Below, piece by piece: positions 37,924-47,468 of a stretch of 64,000 nucleotides of DNA. Location: the NCBI RefSeq assembly GCF_022921055.1, contig NZ_CP095061.1, positions 2,829,501-2,893,500 on the forward strand, given 5' to 3'. The notes below the pieces were generated by a model. The model was not told where the DNA came from and searched no databases. It saw only the letters and a list, made by a program, of their open reading frames with translations. The translations under genes were made by a program, and so were the position numbers. The stretch comes from Hymenobacter volaticus. GTDB lineage: Bacteria > Bacteroidota > Bacteroidia > Cytophagales > Hymenobacteraceae. The first letter of the stretch is position 1. Every line of letters begins with the position of its first letter.

Positions 37924-38901
37924 CTATGCGCCCACGGTCAGCACTATCTTGCCAATGTGCTCACTGCTTTCCAGAAGGTGGTGAGCCGCCGCTGCTTCCG
38001 CCAACGGAAACGTGCGGTAAATAACGGGTCTAAACTTGCCGTTATGAAGCAGCGGCCATACACTGCGCTCCACTTCCGCCGCTAGCGCTGCCTTGAAATC
38101 GGCGGAGCGGGGACGCAACGTGCTGCCACTGATGGTCAGGCGGCGGCGCATCACCTCCAGCGCATTGAAGGCGGCGGTGCCACCCTGCATGGCGTTGATG
38201 AACACCAAGCGGCCGTCGTCGCGGAGCAGGCGCAGGTTTTTGGGCGTGTAGTCGCCGCCTATCATGTCCAGCACCACATCGGCCCCACCCATAGCCTGCA
38301 CCACTTCCTCGAAATCTTGCTCTTTGTAGTTGACTACCGTATCGGCCCCTAACGCCCGTACGGCTTCGGCTTTGGCGGTGCCGCCTACCGTAGCCGCCAC
38401 GCGGCTACCAAGTGCATGAGCTAGCTGCACGGCCGTAATACCTATGCCGCTGCTTCCGCCGTGTACTAACAGCGTTTCGCCGGGTTGTAATTGTCCGCGC
38501 TGAAACACGTTATGCCAAACTGTAAACACCGTTTCAGGCAAGCTAGCGGCTTCTACAAAGCTCCAGCCGGTTGGCACAGGTAGGCAGTGACGGGCATCTA
38601 CTACCGCATACTCGGCGTAGCCCCCAGCAGCCAGCAAGGCGCACACTTCGGTGCCGGGTTGCCAGCGCGTGACGTCGGCACCGCACTGCGTTACCGTGCC
38701 CGCTATTTCCAGACCGGGCACGCTGCCGCTTACGTCGCCCGAGCCGGCGTATTTGCCTTGCCGAAGCAGCACGTCGGGGCGGTTGACGCCAGCGGCGTGT
38801 ACTCGGATTAGCACTTCGTGGGCGGCAGGTTCTGGCGTGGGTTGTGCTTCTAGGCGTAGCACGTCGGGGCCACCGGGTTGGGTGATGACAATAGCGTTCA
38901 T
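37924..38901 (-). CDS. NADPH:quinone oxidoreductase / zinc-type alcohol dehydrogenase family
   Basis: A 325-residue enzyme starting MNAIVITQPGGPDVLRLEAQ. GroES-like fold with VRVHAAGVNRPDVLLRQGKY-like sequence (IRVHAAGVNRPDVLLRQG), nucleotide loop VHGGSSGIGITAVQLAHALG, and ending LESSEHIGKIVLTV. This is the MDR-type quinone oxidoreductase (PIG3/QOR) group, which lacks catalytic zinc. Reduces quinones or enones with NADPH. Cytoplasmic. Divergent from the hypothetical gene at 39024. Confidence 0.94.
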   Translation of the reverse strand: MNAIVITQPGGPDVLRLEAQPTPEPAAHEVLIRVHAAGVNRPDVLLRQGKYAGSGDVSGSVPGLEIAGTVTQCGADVTRWQPGTEVCALLAAGGYAEYAVVDARHCLPVPTGWSFVEAASLPETVFTVWHNVFQRGQLQPGETLLVHGGSSGIGITAVQLAHALGSRVAATVGGTAKAEAVRALGADTVVNYKEQDFEEVVQAMGGADVVLDMIGGDYTPKNLRLLRDDGRLVFINAMQGGTAAFNALEVMRRRLTISGSTLRPRSADFKAALAAEVERSVWPLLHNGKFRPVIYRTFPLAEAAAAHHLLESSEHIGKIVLTVGA

Positions 38902-39023
38902 AGTAGAAAAGTAGCGGACAATAGTGACTGCAAGGCACTGTAGCGGTGGCAGCAACGGTCAGTACTACGCGAAGCAAAAGCTCCGCGCTGCTTTCCTGCT
39001 GCATTTTCCGTTTCTTGCCTTCA

Positions 39024-39527
39024 ATGAAGAAGCTGACTCTACTCCCCCAACTCTTTCGCACTGCCGGCCAACTAACGGGTATGGCGGCCTGGCAAACCGG
39101 CCGACTGTTCCAAAAAGCCGCCGCCTCGGCCCTCGAGTCCATTCAGGAAGTGTTGCGGGCGGAAGTCAAGAAAGGCAATGCCAAGCTCGTCGCCGACTTT
39201 CTCACTGACAAGGCCTTGCCTGCCGCTCGTGCCCTGCTGCTGGAACGCATGACGGCTCGGCTGCTGGTACGCCTAGGCTTGCGCGGGGCGCTGGCTTCCA
39301 ACGTAATTGGCTGGATTTTGCCCTTCGTGCTCGAACAGATGGTGAAAGTCGGGCAGCGCACTGGCCTTTTCGACAAGCTCCGCGCCAACCCCACCGTGCA
39401 AGACAGTTTGCTGCGTCTCGAAGAGCTAAAGCAAACTGTCTGGAAACGCCTCGTTCCTGACCACGGCACGGGTGCGCAGGTTCTGGAAGATGACGACACC
39501 GAGCCACCGCGTCAGTTACCCGCTTAA
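39024..39527 (+). CDS. Hypothetical protein
   Basis: A 167-residue protein, MKKLTLLPQLFRTAGQLTGM. It is rich in alanine, leucine and arginine, with a helical middle (ALLLERMTARLLVRLGLRGA) and a moderately hydrophobic segment LASNVIGWILPFVLEQMVKV, then an acidic tail. No family recognised. Start chosen at the first ATG giving a charged N-terminus; the frame extends upstream to 38946. Confidence 0.65.
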   Translation: MKKLTLLPQLFRTAGQLTGMAAWQTGRLFQKAAASALESIQEVLRAEVKKGNAKLVADFLTDKALPAARALLLERMTARLLVRLGLRGALASNVIGWILPFVLEQMVKVGQRTGLFDKLRANPTVQDSLLRLEELKQTVWKRLVPDHGTGAQVLEDDDTEPPRQLPA

Positions 39528-39547
39528 ATAAAAAGCAACAACTCACA

Positions 39548-39651
39548 CGAACGTCCTATTGCGCTTATTGAAGCATCTCGCTCGTATCGTTGAGCTAGCA
39601 ATGCAACGTCAGCACGCGAGATGCTTCGGCTGCGCTCAGCATGACGTTCGT
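39548..39651. repeat. Dispersed palindromic element, site 6
   Basis: The left arm is decayed (ACGAACGTCCTATTGCGC then GAAGCATCTCGC); the right arm is intact (GCGAGATGCTTCGGCTGCGC then TCAGCATGACGTTCGT). ACGAACGT and ACGTTCGT extend the symmetry outwards by about 8 bases. Confidence 0.88.
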
Positions 39652-39810
39652 ATGAGGCGTTAAGGGTAGGTTAGCCGCCCCTAACGCTTCCTGGCTAGAT
39701 ACCGAGAATCAGCCTTTTAGCTCAGCTTTAGTAGCATAGCACGTCAAATGCTCGGGCTAGCGCAGTAGGATAGGCATTACCTCCATGCTAGTCTTGCTTG
39801 CCTACCTGCC

Positions 39811-41012
39811 TTACTTGCCGCCCTGCGTAAAGTCAGCCGTAACAAACAAAAACATCGGCGAGGGAATCTCGATGGACTGACCAGTGGGACGCAATTTGCC
39901 TGATTTCTGGTCGACGTGGTAGGTAAAAACGTTGTTGGAATTCTGATTACCTACCAACAATAAGCGCCCAGCCGGATCGAGCGTGAAATTGCGCGGTGTT
40001 TTGCCCTGGGTGCTTTCGTGCTGGATCAGGGTGAGGTTGCTGTTGTTGTCGATGGCGAATACGGCGATGCTGTTGTGACCCCGGTTGGATGCGTACAGAA
40101 ACTTGCCGTTGGGCGAAACGTGAATGTCGGCGCAGGAATTGTCGCCTACGAAGTCAGCGGGCAGCGTCGAGAGAGTTTGTATTTCGCTGAAAGTGCCCTT
40201 GCTGGCGTCATAGGCCAAGGCTGTCACCGTGGAGTTTAACTCGTTGATAAGGTAGGCGTTGCGGCCGTTGGGGTGAAACGTGAGGTGGCGGGGTCCCGCG
40301 CCGGGTTTGGTAGTGAAAGCGGGTGCGGGGTTGTTGGTAAGCTTGCCCGTCGCGGGGTCCAGTTGGTAGCCGTACACCTTGTCGGTGCCGAGGTCCACAG
40401 AAAAGCTGTACTTGTTGGCCGGGTCCGGGAGGATGCAGTGGGCGTGCGGCACGTTTTGGTTTTTGTGCGGTCCGCTGCCTTGGTGCTGGTCCATGGCGGT
40501 GGGCGCCCCCACCCGTCCATCGGTTTGCACGGGCAATACGCTCACGTTGCCGCCCATGTAATTGGCCACCATCACCGCTTTTTCGGTGCGGTCGAGGCTA
40601 ATGTAGCACGGCGAAGCCCCTGCGAAGGTTCCTGGCTGAGCAGCGTTAGGCCCCCGGTCTTGGGGTCAACGGCAAAAGCACTGACTGCTCCACTTGGCGC
40701 CCCCCGAAACGTATTGGTTTCATTGACGGCGTACAAGTGTTGCCGCTTGGCATCCAGGGTCAGATAGGTCGGGCTGGCGCCTCCTTTCAGCCCACTGACT
40801 TGCGTGAGGGCGCCCGTAGAAGGATTGAGGCGGTACAAGAAAATCGTATTATCAGTTTCTGAATTGATATTGGTACCGATGTACACCAGGTATCCTGGTG
40901 CATCGGTGACGGGCGCAACACGGGCGCAACCAAACACAGAGAAAGAAGCCACCACCAAGCCCAGCCCGGTGTTCTTGAGAAAACTGCGGCGCGAATACGA
41001 TTGTCGAGTCAT
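39811..41012 (-). pseudogene. 6-phosphogluconolactonase-like beta-propeller, frameshifted
   Basis: The gene starts at 41012 with a twin-arginine-type signal (SRRSFLKNTGLGLVV) and a possible lipobox (FGCA). The first frame reads YLVYIGTNINSETDNTIFLY and several propeller blades, then goes out of frame after EPSQG. The rest continues from 40575 (VANYMGGNVSVLPVQTDGRV) to 39811 with RHLTFHPNGRNAYLINELNS. One base missing from the C run at 40617-40620 (G run on the coding strand) accounts for it: adding it gives SQGASPCYISLDRTEKAVMV. The intact product would be ~400 residues of the seven-bladed lactonase family (PF10282), exported. Real pseudogene or sequencing error cannot be told apart here. Confidence 0.85.
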
Positions 41013-41430
41013 TAGAGCAAGTAAAGCAAGTAGGACGTTGTATTGCCACCAAAAGCTACCGTACTATCGGCCTTTGGTGAAGCGCAAGCAAACTACAAAA
41101 ATCCTTAACCTACTCGTCTATGCTCCTACAGCCACTATCGTAATCCGAAGCGTAGGTAAAACTCCCTAATTCCACTCGTAGCAGTAGCCCCAACAACAAA
41201 AAGGTATCAACTAAGACTTCGCAGTCGAACGGCTAGTATTGCGCGGCTCACCCTGTAGCAGCCACCATACGAGGTGGTGATTTAAGATATTCGCTCGTGT
41301 TTATTACTGTTCATACGGTTAATAAACACAGCAAATACTCGCTCTAACACCAGACGAAAACCATGTTCCAACAACATTTGTGCTGGTTGCATGGTAGGTT
41401 TGCAGGCATTTTTTCCTTCTTACCTCCGCT
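41013..41430. other. Intergenic stretch, no gene seen
   Basis: 418 bases between the divergent lactonase-like and HAD genes. TAGGTTTG at 41395-41402 fits the Bacteroidota -7 consensus TAnnTTTG upstream of the HAD gene, but a TTTG at the right -33 spacing is missing. No other structure noticed. Confidence 0.4.
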
Positions 41431-42081
41431 ATGAAAGGCTTTATCTTCGATTTGAATGGCACCATGATCCACGACATGGAATACCATACCCGAGCTTGGC
41501 AACAAATTCTCAACCACGACCTTGGCGGGAATTTCACGTGGGAAGAAGTTAAGCCACAGATGTACGGCAAAAACCAAGAAGTATTGGTGAGAATGTTCGG
41601 ACCCGAGAGATTCACGGAGCAGGAAATGCAAGACCTGTCCGTTGCCAAAGAACAGCGCTACCAAGAAGAATTTCTTCCGCATCTGCAGCTGTTGCCCGGT
41701 CTCCACGAGTTTCTAGAAAAGGCCCATCAGCGTCGTATTCCGATGGCTATTGGTTCGGCGGCTATTCCTTTTAATATCGATTTTGTGCTCGACAACTTAC
41801 ATATCCGGCACTATTTCAAAGCCATTGTCAGCGCCGATGATGTGGTATTGAGCAAACCTCACCCCGAAACCTTCCTCAAAGCCGCCGAATTGCTAGACGT
41901 TTCGCCTGCCGACTGCGTCGTTTTTGAAGATGTACCCAAGGGTGCCGAAGCCGCCCAAAACGCCGGTATGCAAGCCGTTGTACTAACAACCACCCATCAA
42001 CCCTCCGAATTTATTCATCTGCAAAATGTACTGCATTTCGCCAACGACTTTCAGGACGAGTTTATGCAAAGGCTTTTGTAA
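41431..42081 (+). CDS. HAD-superfamily hydrolase, beta-phosphoglucomutase type
   Basis: A 216-residue enzyme: motif I FIFDLNGTMIHDMEYHTRAW (Asn replaces the usual second Asp's neighbour), motif II MAIGSAAIPFNIDF, lysine VVLSKPHPETFLKAAELLDV, acidic motif CVVFEDVPKGAEAAQNAGM. Asp-x-Asn-x-Thr in motif I differs from the usual D-x-D-G-T/V; the D-to-N change occurs in some mutases/phosphatases and could reduce acid-base catalysis. Substrate probably a sugar phosphate. Stands alone with its own terminator. Confidence 0.92.
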   Translation: MKGFIFDLNGTMIHDMEYHTRAWQQILNHDLGGNFTWEEVKPQMYGKNQEVLVRMFGPERFTEQEMQDLSVAKEQRYQEEFLPHLQLLPGLHEFLEKAHQRRIPMAIGSAAIPFNIDFVLDNLHIRHYFKAIVSADDVVLSKPHPETFLKAAELLDVSPADCVVFEDVPKGAEAAQNAGMQAVVLTTTHQPSEFIHLQNVLHFANDFQDEFMQRLL

Positions 42082-42164
42082 GTAACAATCCTAACTCTTG
42101 CTGTCTATTTGTAGGAGTTAAAACGTTGTTCATTCAAGCATAAGCGAGTCACCGAATAACAACA

Positions 42165-42216
42165 CGCTGCCCCCAACTACTTCTCACTTGAGAGACAGTT
42201 AGGGGCAGCGTTTTTA
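42165..42216 (+). terminator. Rho-independent terminator-like hairpin
   Basis: ACGCTGCCCCC then AACT pairs with AGTT then AGGGGCAGCGT, followed by TTTTTAG, 84 bases after the HAD stop. Confidence 0.75.
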
Positions 42217-42417
42217 GTTTCTCCGCCGTGAAAGCAAAGTAGTAGTAACTACTATAACTTCATAAAACTCGTACTAATCGTTTTCAAGTAACGAAACCAA
42301 AATTATAGAAGCTTAAGTATGAATTAAATAACAATAGCTTGTACCTTTTTGGAATTGTTCGTATATACCTTCGTGTTTGGCGATATATTTACTTGCTTTT
42401 AAATCAATCCCCTTCTC

Positions 42418-42909
42418 ATGGAAAATGCAGTTGCAGTAGCTAATTACTTCGTCAGGAAGTCATTGGACTCGGGCATTCCTGTCACGCCCATGAAGCTAGT
42501 GAAGTTGGTATATGTGGCGCATGGCTGGTACTTAGGTTTAACTGGCGAGCCCCTCATTGCCGAGGCTGTACAGGCTTGGAAATACGGGCCCGTTATACCC
42601 TCAGTTTACGACAAGTTCAAGATGTATGGGGGCGCTCCTATCACGGAGCCAGCCGGCATGCTAAGTCCCAACGGCCAGAGTGTTTACTACAGCATCAGCA
42701 AACCAGAACTAGCCGCCTTCCTCGACAAAGTTTGGGAAGAGTATAAAGACTACTCAGCGGTTGAATTATCGGCCTTGACGCACCAGGAACGCACTCCTTG
42801 GTTTGATACGTGGCACAACAAAGGCGGCAAAGTTAACCGAGCCGTTCCGATTGCCAACGATGCTATTCAGTCGCACTACCATATGTTAGCGAGTGCCAAC
42901 GTCGCCTAA
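42418..42909 (+). CDS. Panacea-domain protein (SocA/DUF4065 type), putative antitoxin
   Basis: A 163-residue protein. The Panacea/GepA-type marks are ANYFVRKSLDSGIPVTPMKL, KLVYVAHGWYLGLTGEPLI, AVQAWKYGPVIPSVYDKFK and ALTHQERTPWFDTWHNKGG. Panacea proteins are known as promiscuous antitoxins that pair with many toxins, including small membrane proteins. This gene overlaps the start of a small membrane-protein gene (42893) by 17 bases, the arrangement expected for a toxin-antitoxin pair. It opens the accessory region that runs to ~51.8 kb. Confidence 0.88.
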   Translation: MENAVAVANYFVRKSLDSGIPVTPMKLVKLVYVAHGWYLGLTGEPLIAEAVQAWKYGPVIPSVYDKFKMYGGAPITEPAGMLSPNGQSVYYSISKPELAAFLDKVWEEYKDYSAVELSALTHQERTPWFDTWHNKGGKVNRAVPIANDAIQSHYHMLASANVA

Positions 42910-43272
42910 CCCCAAACCCACCCCCGACCTCAGCGCCATTCAGGCTGAAAAACGTCCGACCCGCCGCGGGCCCTGCAAGCTGCCGAGCAGGAAAAGGATT
43001 GGTTTGAAGAAGATAAGCGCAAAGGCAAGCATCGCCGCGACCAGCAAGCCCGCAATCTATTGCACTGGGTTCTGCTGGTTTTGTTGGTAGTGGCAGGCAT
43101 CATTCTGCTGGTTGGGTTGATAATCCGGGCCTGCCACGTTTTCCTGCCGCCCGACCAGTTCTGGCTCACGAAAGAGCAACTCGATTTTATCGACCATTTG
43201 TTTCAATTGGCTGGCTCGGGGTTTTTGGGCGGCTTAATGACACGATACTTAACGCGCAATATTGAAGACTAA
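42893..43272 (+). pseudogene. Small membrane protein overlapping the Panacea gene, candidate toxin, frameshifted
   Basis: Translation from GTG at 42893 reads VPTSPNPKPTPDLSAIQAEK and then leaves frame near GGG at 42968-42970; the other frame continues with ALQAAEQEKDWFEEDKRKGK, a basic stretch, and membrane helix HWVLLVLLVVAGIILLVGLI, ending LAGSGFLGGLMTRYLTRNIE. One missing base joins the two into ~126 residues with a charged N-terminus and one or two membrane segments. Small membrane toxins are among the known Panacea partners, so this is a candidate toxin. If the frameshift is real, the toxin is inactivated. Confidence 0.55.
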
Positions 43273-43498
43273 AGTACCATTGCCGCAGTAAGCTCTAATA
43301 ATTGCGGTTGATTCTGCTCCCGAAAAGGATAAGTAGTTGAAGTGCAGCTCATATAAATCTTTGTAAACTGCTGGGTAGCTAACTGACCGTGAATGCTACA
43401 GTGCTTTCGTTTATAGTAATATTCTGACGGAGAAAAGGTAAACAGTACACATTACGTTCTTTTTTCACTTGCTTGGTAAAAGTCTAGCTCTCAGCAGC

Positions 43499-43930
43499 AT
43501 GAAGACAGAAATACGTAATGCATTTGGTGAGGTCTACCTCACTATTGAGTACTTAAAGGCAATGAATGTTGTTTACAATAATTGGATTGGATATCAGACC
43601 TACGCTGGCATTGTAGGTGGGGCTAATACCTGCTTGACGATTATTGAGGAGCACCACTGCCCTTATATGCTCAACGATAACAGCAAAGTAGTTGGCCCTT
43701 GGGACCATGCCCTAGAATGGCTTACCACCGATTGGGCTCCGCGAGCTATTCAAAGCGGCCTTACGCATTTTGCTCATGTAGTAAGTGTAGAATCCTTCGC
43801 CGCTTTCTCAGCGCACAACCTGCACACCGGCATTGATGAGAAGCTGCAAATGCGCATCTTCGACAATGCTGTTGAGGCCTTAGAATGGCTACGAACCGTT
43901 CAACAAACTCTCTCCCCTCCACTGAATTAG
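43499..43930 (+). CDS. SpoIIAA/STAS-like hypothetical protein
   Basis: A 143-residue protein starting MKTEIRNAFGEVYLTIEYLK. The beta-alpha pattern with MNVVYNNWIGYQTYAGIVGG, CPYMLNDNSKVVGPWDHALE and THFAHVVSVESFAAFSAHNL is one I associate with a SpoIIAA-like family that is common in Hymenobacter. Function unknown. Start at 43499 is preferred over 43469 because the shorter form begins with the conserved strand. Confidence 0.65.
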   Translation: MKTEIRNAFGEVYLTIEYLKAMNVVYNNWIGYQTYAGIVGGANTCLTIIEEHHCPYMLNDNSKVVGPWDHALEWLTTDWAPRAIQSGLTHFAHVVSVESFAAFSAHNLHTGIDEKLQMRIFDNAVEALEWLRTVQQTLSPPLN

Positions 43931-44075
43931 CTACTCTATAATTCTTAGCTCTTCCATTAGGGCAGAGAAAGATACGCAGCTTCTGCAAGTAATGGCTAAA
44001 GGCAGAGGATCACTTGGCATTAGAGTAGCCCACATGGTATGGCTAATTTCAAGCCGGGCTTCCTAAGTAGCTAGT

Positions 44076-45722
44076 ATGAGCAAAACTAAAAATACCATCA
44101 CCCTATTGTTAGTGTGGGCTTTACCCGCGCTATTACTTCTGCTTACTAGGATCATTTTAGGCTGCTATTACGAGTCGAACGATGATGTGGCGATCAGTCA
44201 AGTAATTCGCGGCGAAACAGCTTTAGCCCCTGTTACTAATATGCATTTGTACTTTCATGGCTTATCCTATCTATTGGCTAGGCTCTATCACCTACTGCCC
44301 AGCTTCCCGTGGTATGGCGTACTGCTTTATCTGCTACTATATGGAAGCCTGGTACTGGTCTACCAAACATTGGTTGATTTGTTGGCGTCCTACCTGTCCT
44401 TACTAGGACTTACCACCTGTCTAATTGCCATCTATTGGTTTGCCTGGCAGGAGACCGCCCTTCTCATGAATTATACTCGCCTCCCTTTATTATTAGCAGG
44501 AACAGGGATCTTATATGCGGCTAGCCGGCGAGATAGTCGATGGTCTTTACTTCTCGCTTTGTTGGTGGTCGCTATTGGGTGGGCCATCCGGCCCAGTGCG
44601 GCGATACTAGGTTTGGTGGTTGCCCTCCCCGGCGCCTGGTGGCTCGCCGGGTTTCAGGCGGCGGTTCCGATTACAAGCGCTGTTGCCCTGATGGCGATTG
44701 CCACTGGCATTATGTCGGCCAATTACTCAGCTATCGAGAAATCGTATCGCCAGGTGGATATACAACTCGTTAGCTATTCTGATTACCAGCTCTATCAGCC
44801 ACGCCCTCTATCGGTCGCGGACAGCTTAGGGCTTCTTTCCGTAGACAACTGGGCTTTGGGTGATTCCACTCTAGTTAATGAACGACTCTTTAAGCATAGC
44901 CTGCAGTTTGATCAGGCCGTTTTTTTGCACCACACATTGCCTCGGAAAGCGCGGGCCTCCTATTATATGTTGCGGGAGTATTATCAGTGGCTCATCCTTT
45001 TTCCGGTGCTACTAGGAGTCTGGCTGCTTCTACAGAACCCTTGGCGAGAGCATGGGGAATTCTGGGCCGCACAAGTCGCTTTTACTGCTTTGCTATTATT
45101 TTTAATTGCTTTCCTGAAACTACCACAACGGCTAGCATCGCCTCTGTTTAGTATCTGGACGGTGAACTCCTTACTTTATGTGATGCAACGCAGCCCCGGG
45201 TTGTTACGCTTTAGCAGGGCGTGGCAGTGGATTCTTTGTTTGGCTTTTTTATTAACCAGCGTCAAAGTGTGGCGTCAAAGCCGGATGTATCACCAGCGAC
45301 AAACACAGAATGAGGCCTATATGAGCCAGGTATATGCGGTGGCGAAACACCATATATTGGTCGCTGGGGGAGTGGAATGGGCTTATATTTACCTATCCCC
45401 TTTTAAGACCTATGAATTATCTGATTCCCCGGTAGTTACTCTAATGGGATGGCTCGCGCTGGAACCCTCCCTCCCTCCCTTACGGAAGCACCTGACAGGC
45501 ACCCGCGATTTCGAGGAAAGCCTGAATCGATTAGCGACTAATCCGAGTGCTATCTGGATAATGCAGGATGCGTTTGCCTTGTATTTGCGAGTATATGCGC
45601 AACGACACCGTCTTTCTTCCACCAGCAAACTCTACCCTGTCTACCAGCGGTCTTTATCCCCTAATAGAGAATTTGCTAGTCTCTATAGGGTCCAGTTGCG
45701 CACTCGTAGAGCCACCCGTTAG
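44076..45722 (+). CDS. Polytopic membrane protein, possibly GT-C glycosyltransferase-like
   Basis: A 548-residue membrane protein with about ten hydrophobic segments; the first is LLLVWALPALLLLLTRIILG, followed by an extracytoplasmic loop CYYESNDDVAISQVIRGETA. An acidic pair after the first helix (NDD) is reminiscent of the metal-binding loop of GT-C glycosyltransferases that use lipid-linked sugars. The C-terminal ~150 residues are soluble. Codon use is more AT-rich than core genes, fitting the accessory region. No family confidently named. Confidence 0.7.
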   Translation: MSKTKNTITLLLVWALPALLLLLTRIILGCYYESNDDVAISQVIRGETALAPVTNMHLYFHGLSYLLARLYHLLPSFPWYGVLLYLLLYGSLVLVYQTLVDLLASYLSLLGLTTCLIAIYWFAWQETALLMNYTRLPLLLAGTGILYAASRRDSRWSLLLALLVVAIGWAIRPSAAILGLVVALPGAWWLAGFQAAVPITSAVALMAIATGIMSANYSAIEKSYRQVDIQLVSYSDYQLYQPRPLSVADSLGLLSVDNWALGDSTLVNERLFKHSLQFDQAVFLHHTLPRKARASYYMLREYYQWLILFPVLLGVWLLLQNPWREHGEFWAAQVAFTALLLFLIAFLKLPQRLASPLFSIWTVNSLLYVMQRSPGLLRFSRAWQWILCLAFLLTSVKVWRQSRMYHQRQTQNEAYMSQVYAVAKHHILVAGGVEWAYIYLSPFKTYELSDSPVVTLMGWLALEPSLPPLRKHLTGTRDFEESLNRLATNPSAIWIMQDAFALYLRVYAQRHRLSSTSKLYPVYQRSLSPNREFASLYRVQLRTRRATR

Positions 45723-45936
45723 TCTAACGAAAAGCACTACGATATAGCAACGTTTGTACTGCCTGTTGTGCCTATTCTGACTGTTTACATACACATGGCG
45801 GCCATTTTAACAACAAATTAGAAACATATTTTGGTCAGTTTTAGCACCTACGCAGCAGGCTCTAAAATTCATTCTACAAGGCCTGTTGAAGCGTTCTACT
45901 GTTCCAAAAAGATCTGTAATTCGAAGACTATTCCCA

Positions 45937-45980
45937 CCCCCGAAAACGCCCTCTATAAGGCGGTTTTTCGGGGGCATTTT
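45937..45980 (+). terminator. Rho-independent terminator-like hairpin
   Basis: CCCCCGAAAACGCC, loop ctctataa, GGCGGTTTTTCGGGGG, then CATTTTTCAG. It lies ~215 bases after the membrane-protein gene; the rest of 45723-46042 shows no gene. Confidence 0.7.
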
Positions 45981-46042
45981 TCAGTAGATAATCTGAACAC
46001 CTTCTTTTACCATGTTCAGGTTAACACGAACTGTGTTGAAAG

Positions 46043-47035
46043 TCAAAGGTTGAGGGCCAGTTTAGAAGTGAATTCTGCGTGATAGGGCACCCCCGATCTG
46101 ACAATGGCGAAAGCTTGCTTAAGCAGCTTGTTGCAGACGGCAATCAAGGCCAACTTCTTATTCTTGCCTTTCGCCACGAGGCGGTCGAAAAGGGCTTGAC
46201 ACGCCGCATTTGACTTCTTTGCCGAGAAGCTGCACATGAAGAGCTTAGTCCGGATTAAGGCCCCACCCATCTTGGTGATGCGTACTTTGCCGCGGATGCT
46301 GGTACCGGAGCTGTGCTCCCGAGGTGAAAGGCCCGCCATGGCAATGAGTTGGCGGTAGTTGTCCAGACGCATGAAACCACCCGCAAACAAGAGGAGCAGG
46401 CCGGCCGTTTTGCGGCCGATGCTGGGAATGGAGCACAACAAGGCCATTTCTGTCTGAAAACGCTGCTCAAGTAACGCGAGCAATTCGGCCTCCACCGCTT
46501 GCAACTGCCCTGTAAGGGCTTTCAGCAGCTGTTGCAGCCGTTTCACGGCGAGCGTACTGATGATGGGCTGTTGCTGCAAGGCCTCTAAGGAATTGCTGAC
46601 CATGGTTTTCTGCTTGAGCAACTGCTCGCTGACTTGTTCGAGTTGCCGGCACTCGACCAACACCTGTTCATCGGGCTGCCAGATCGTGACAGCCTGCTGC
46701 TGGCCATAGCGCAAGAGCTACTGGGCATCTTTGCGGTCGCTTTTGCCTTTGCTCAGATGCATCTGGATGAAGCGGCGGATCACGAGCGGATTGAGCACCG
46801 CTACGTGGCCACCCTGTTCATGTAGGTAGTAAGCGACCGCCAGACTGTAGGTGCCGGTAGCTTCCAGCACAAACAGGCAGTGGGTACCACAGGCCTTTAT
46901 CAGGTGCTGAAAACCGGCTTTGCTGTTGCTGATTTCTAGGTGCTGGACCTGTTCTTGCCGCAGGTAACACACGGCCAGCGTCGCTTTGCTCACGTCGATG
47001 CCGACGATTGGGCGAGATACTACTTGAGGATCCAT
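46043..47035 (-). pseudogene. IS110-family transposase with an in-frame stop
   Basis: An in-frame TAG at 46718-46720 splits a ~330-residue IS110-type transposase. N-terminal RuvC-like DEDD part: IVGIDVSKATLAVCYLRQ, VLEATGTYSLAVAYYL, GKSDRKDAQ then the stop, resuming LLRYGQQQAVTIW. The C-terminal Transposase_20 part has LLCSIPSIGRKTAGLLLLFA and AMAGLSPREHSSGTSIRGKV with the serine recombinase-like end. The stop falls where Trp is plausible (TGG to TAG). No other frameshift is seen. IS110 elements lack terminal inverted repeats, so the ends cannot be set from here. Confidence 0.9.
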
Positions 47036-47468
47036 ACCAAAGGGGAAAGAAATGAAAAAGAGCTAAAAAGGACTTCTAGGGCGTCTTTTCTTATCCTAAT
47101 ACAGGCTCTGTGGCCTCACGGAACTGTCCAGAATGGCCTTAGAAAAAGGAGGGGATTGTCATGTTAAACGAGCTCTCGGGCTCCATAAAATCCGAATCTT
47201 ACTCCTCCCTTTTCCTTCTCAGCAGCCATCTTTACGGCGGATGGACGAACATAGGATAAGCTTTACTTCTCGGACAAGAGCAGAAGTTATTAATGGATAA
47301 GCTTCTCCTTGATTTAGAAGAGTCAATAACTCGTTATATTCTTAGTTACACACAAGTAATGCCTTACATCTCACCTCAGGTGCTTTTTCCTAGTCTCTGC
47401 CTTACGCTTTCCTTCTCTGCTCTGACACATATAAAAAAAGCCTTGGTCATCTTCAGCCAGCCAACCCC
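47036..47468. other. Stretch between two insertion sequences, no gene seen
   Basis: 433 bases with no coding frame. An IS3 orfA would be expected just upstream of the orfB at 47469, but none is present. A run TATAAAAAAAGCC at ~47430-47442 resembles an IS3 frameshift signal, possibly a remnant. AT-rich relative to the core. Confidence 0.45.

Noticed and set aside
8641..39651. CRISPR array interpretation of the repeated palindromes
   Set aside because: Copies are kilobases apart and not regularly spaced, with no cas genes; they are dispersed elements.
45831..46082. 83-residue frame before the IS110 element
   Set aside because: Crosses a terminator hairpin and the end of the transposase; no protein character.
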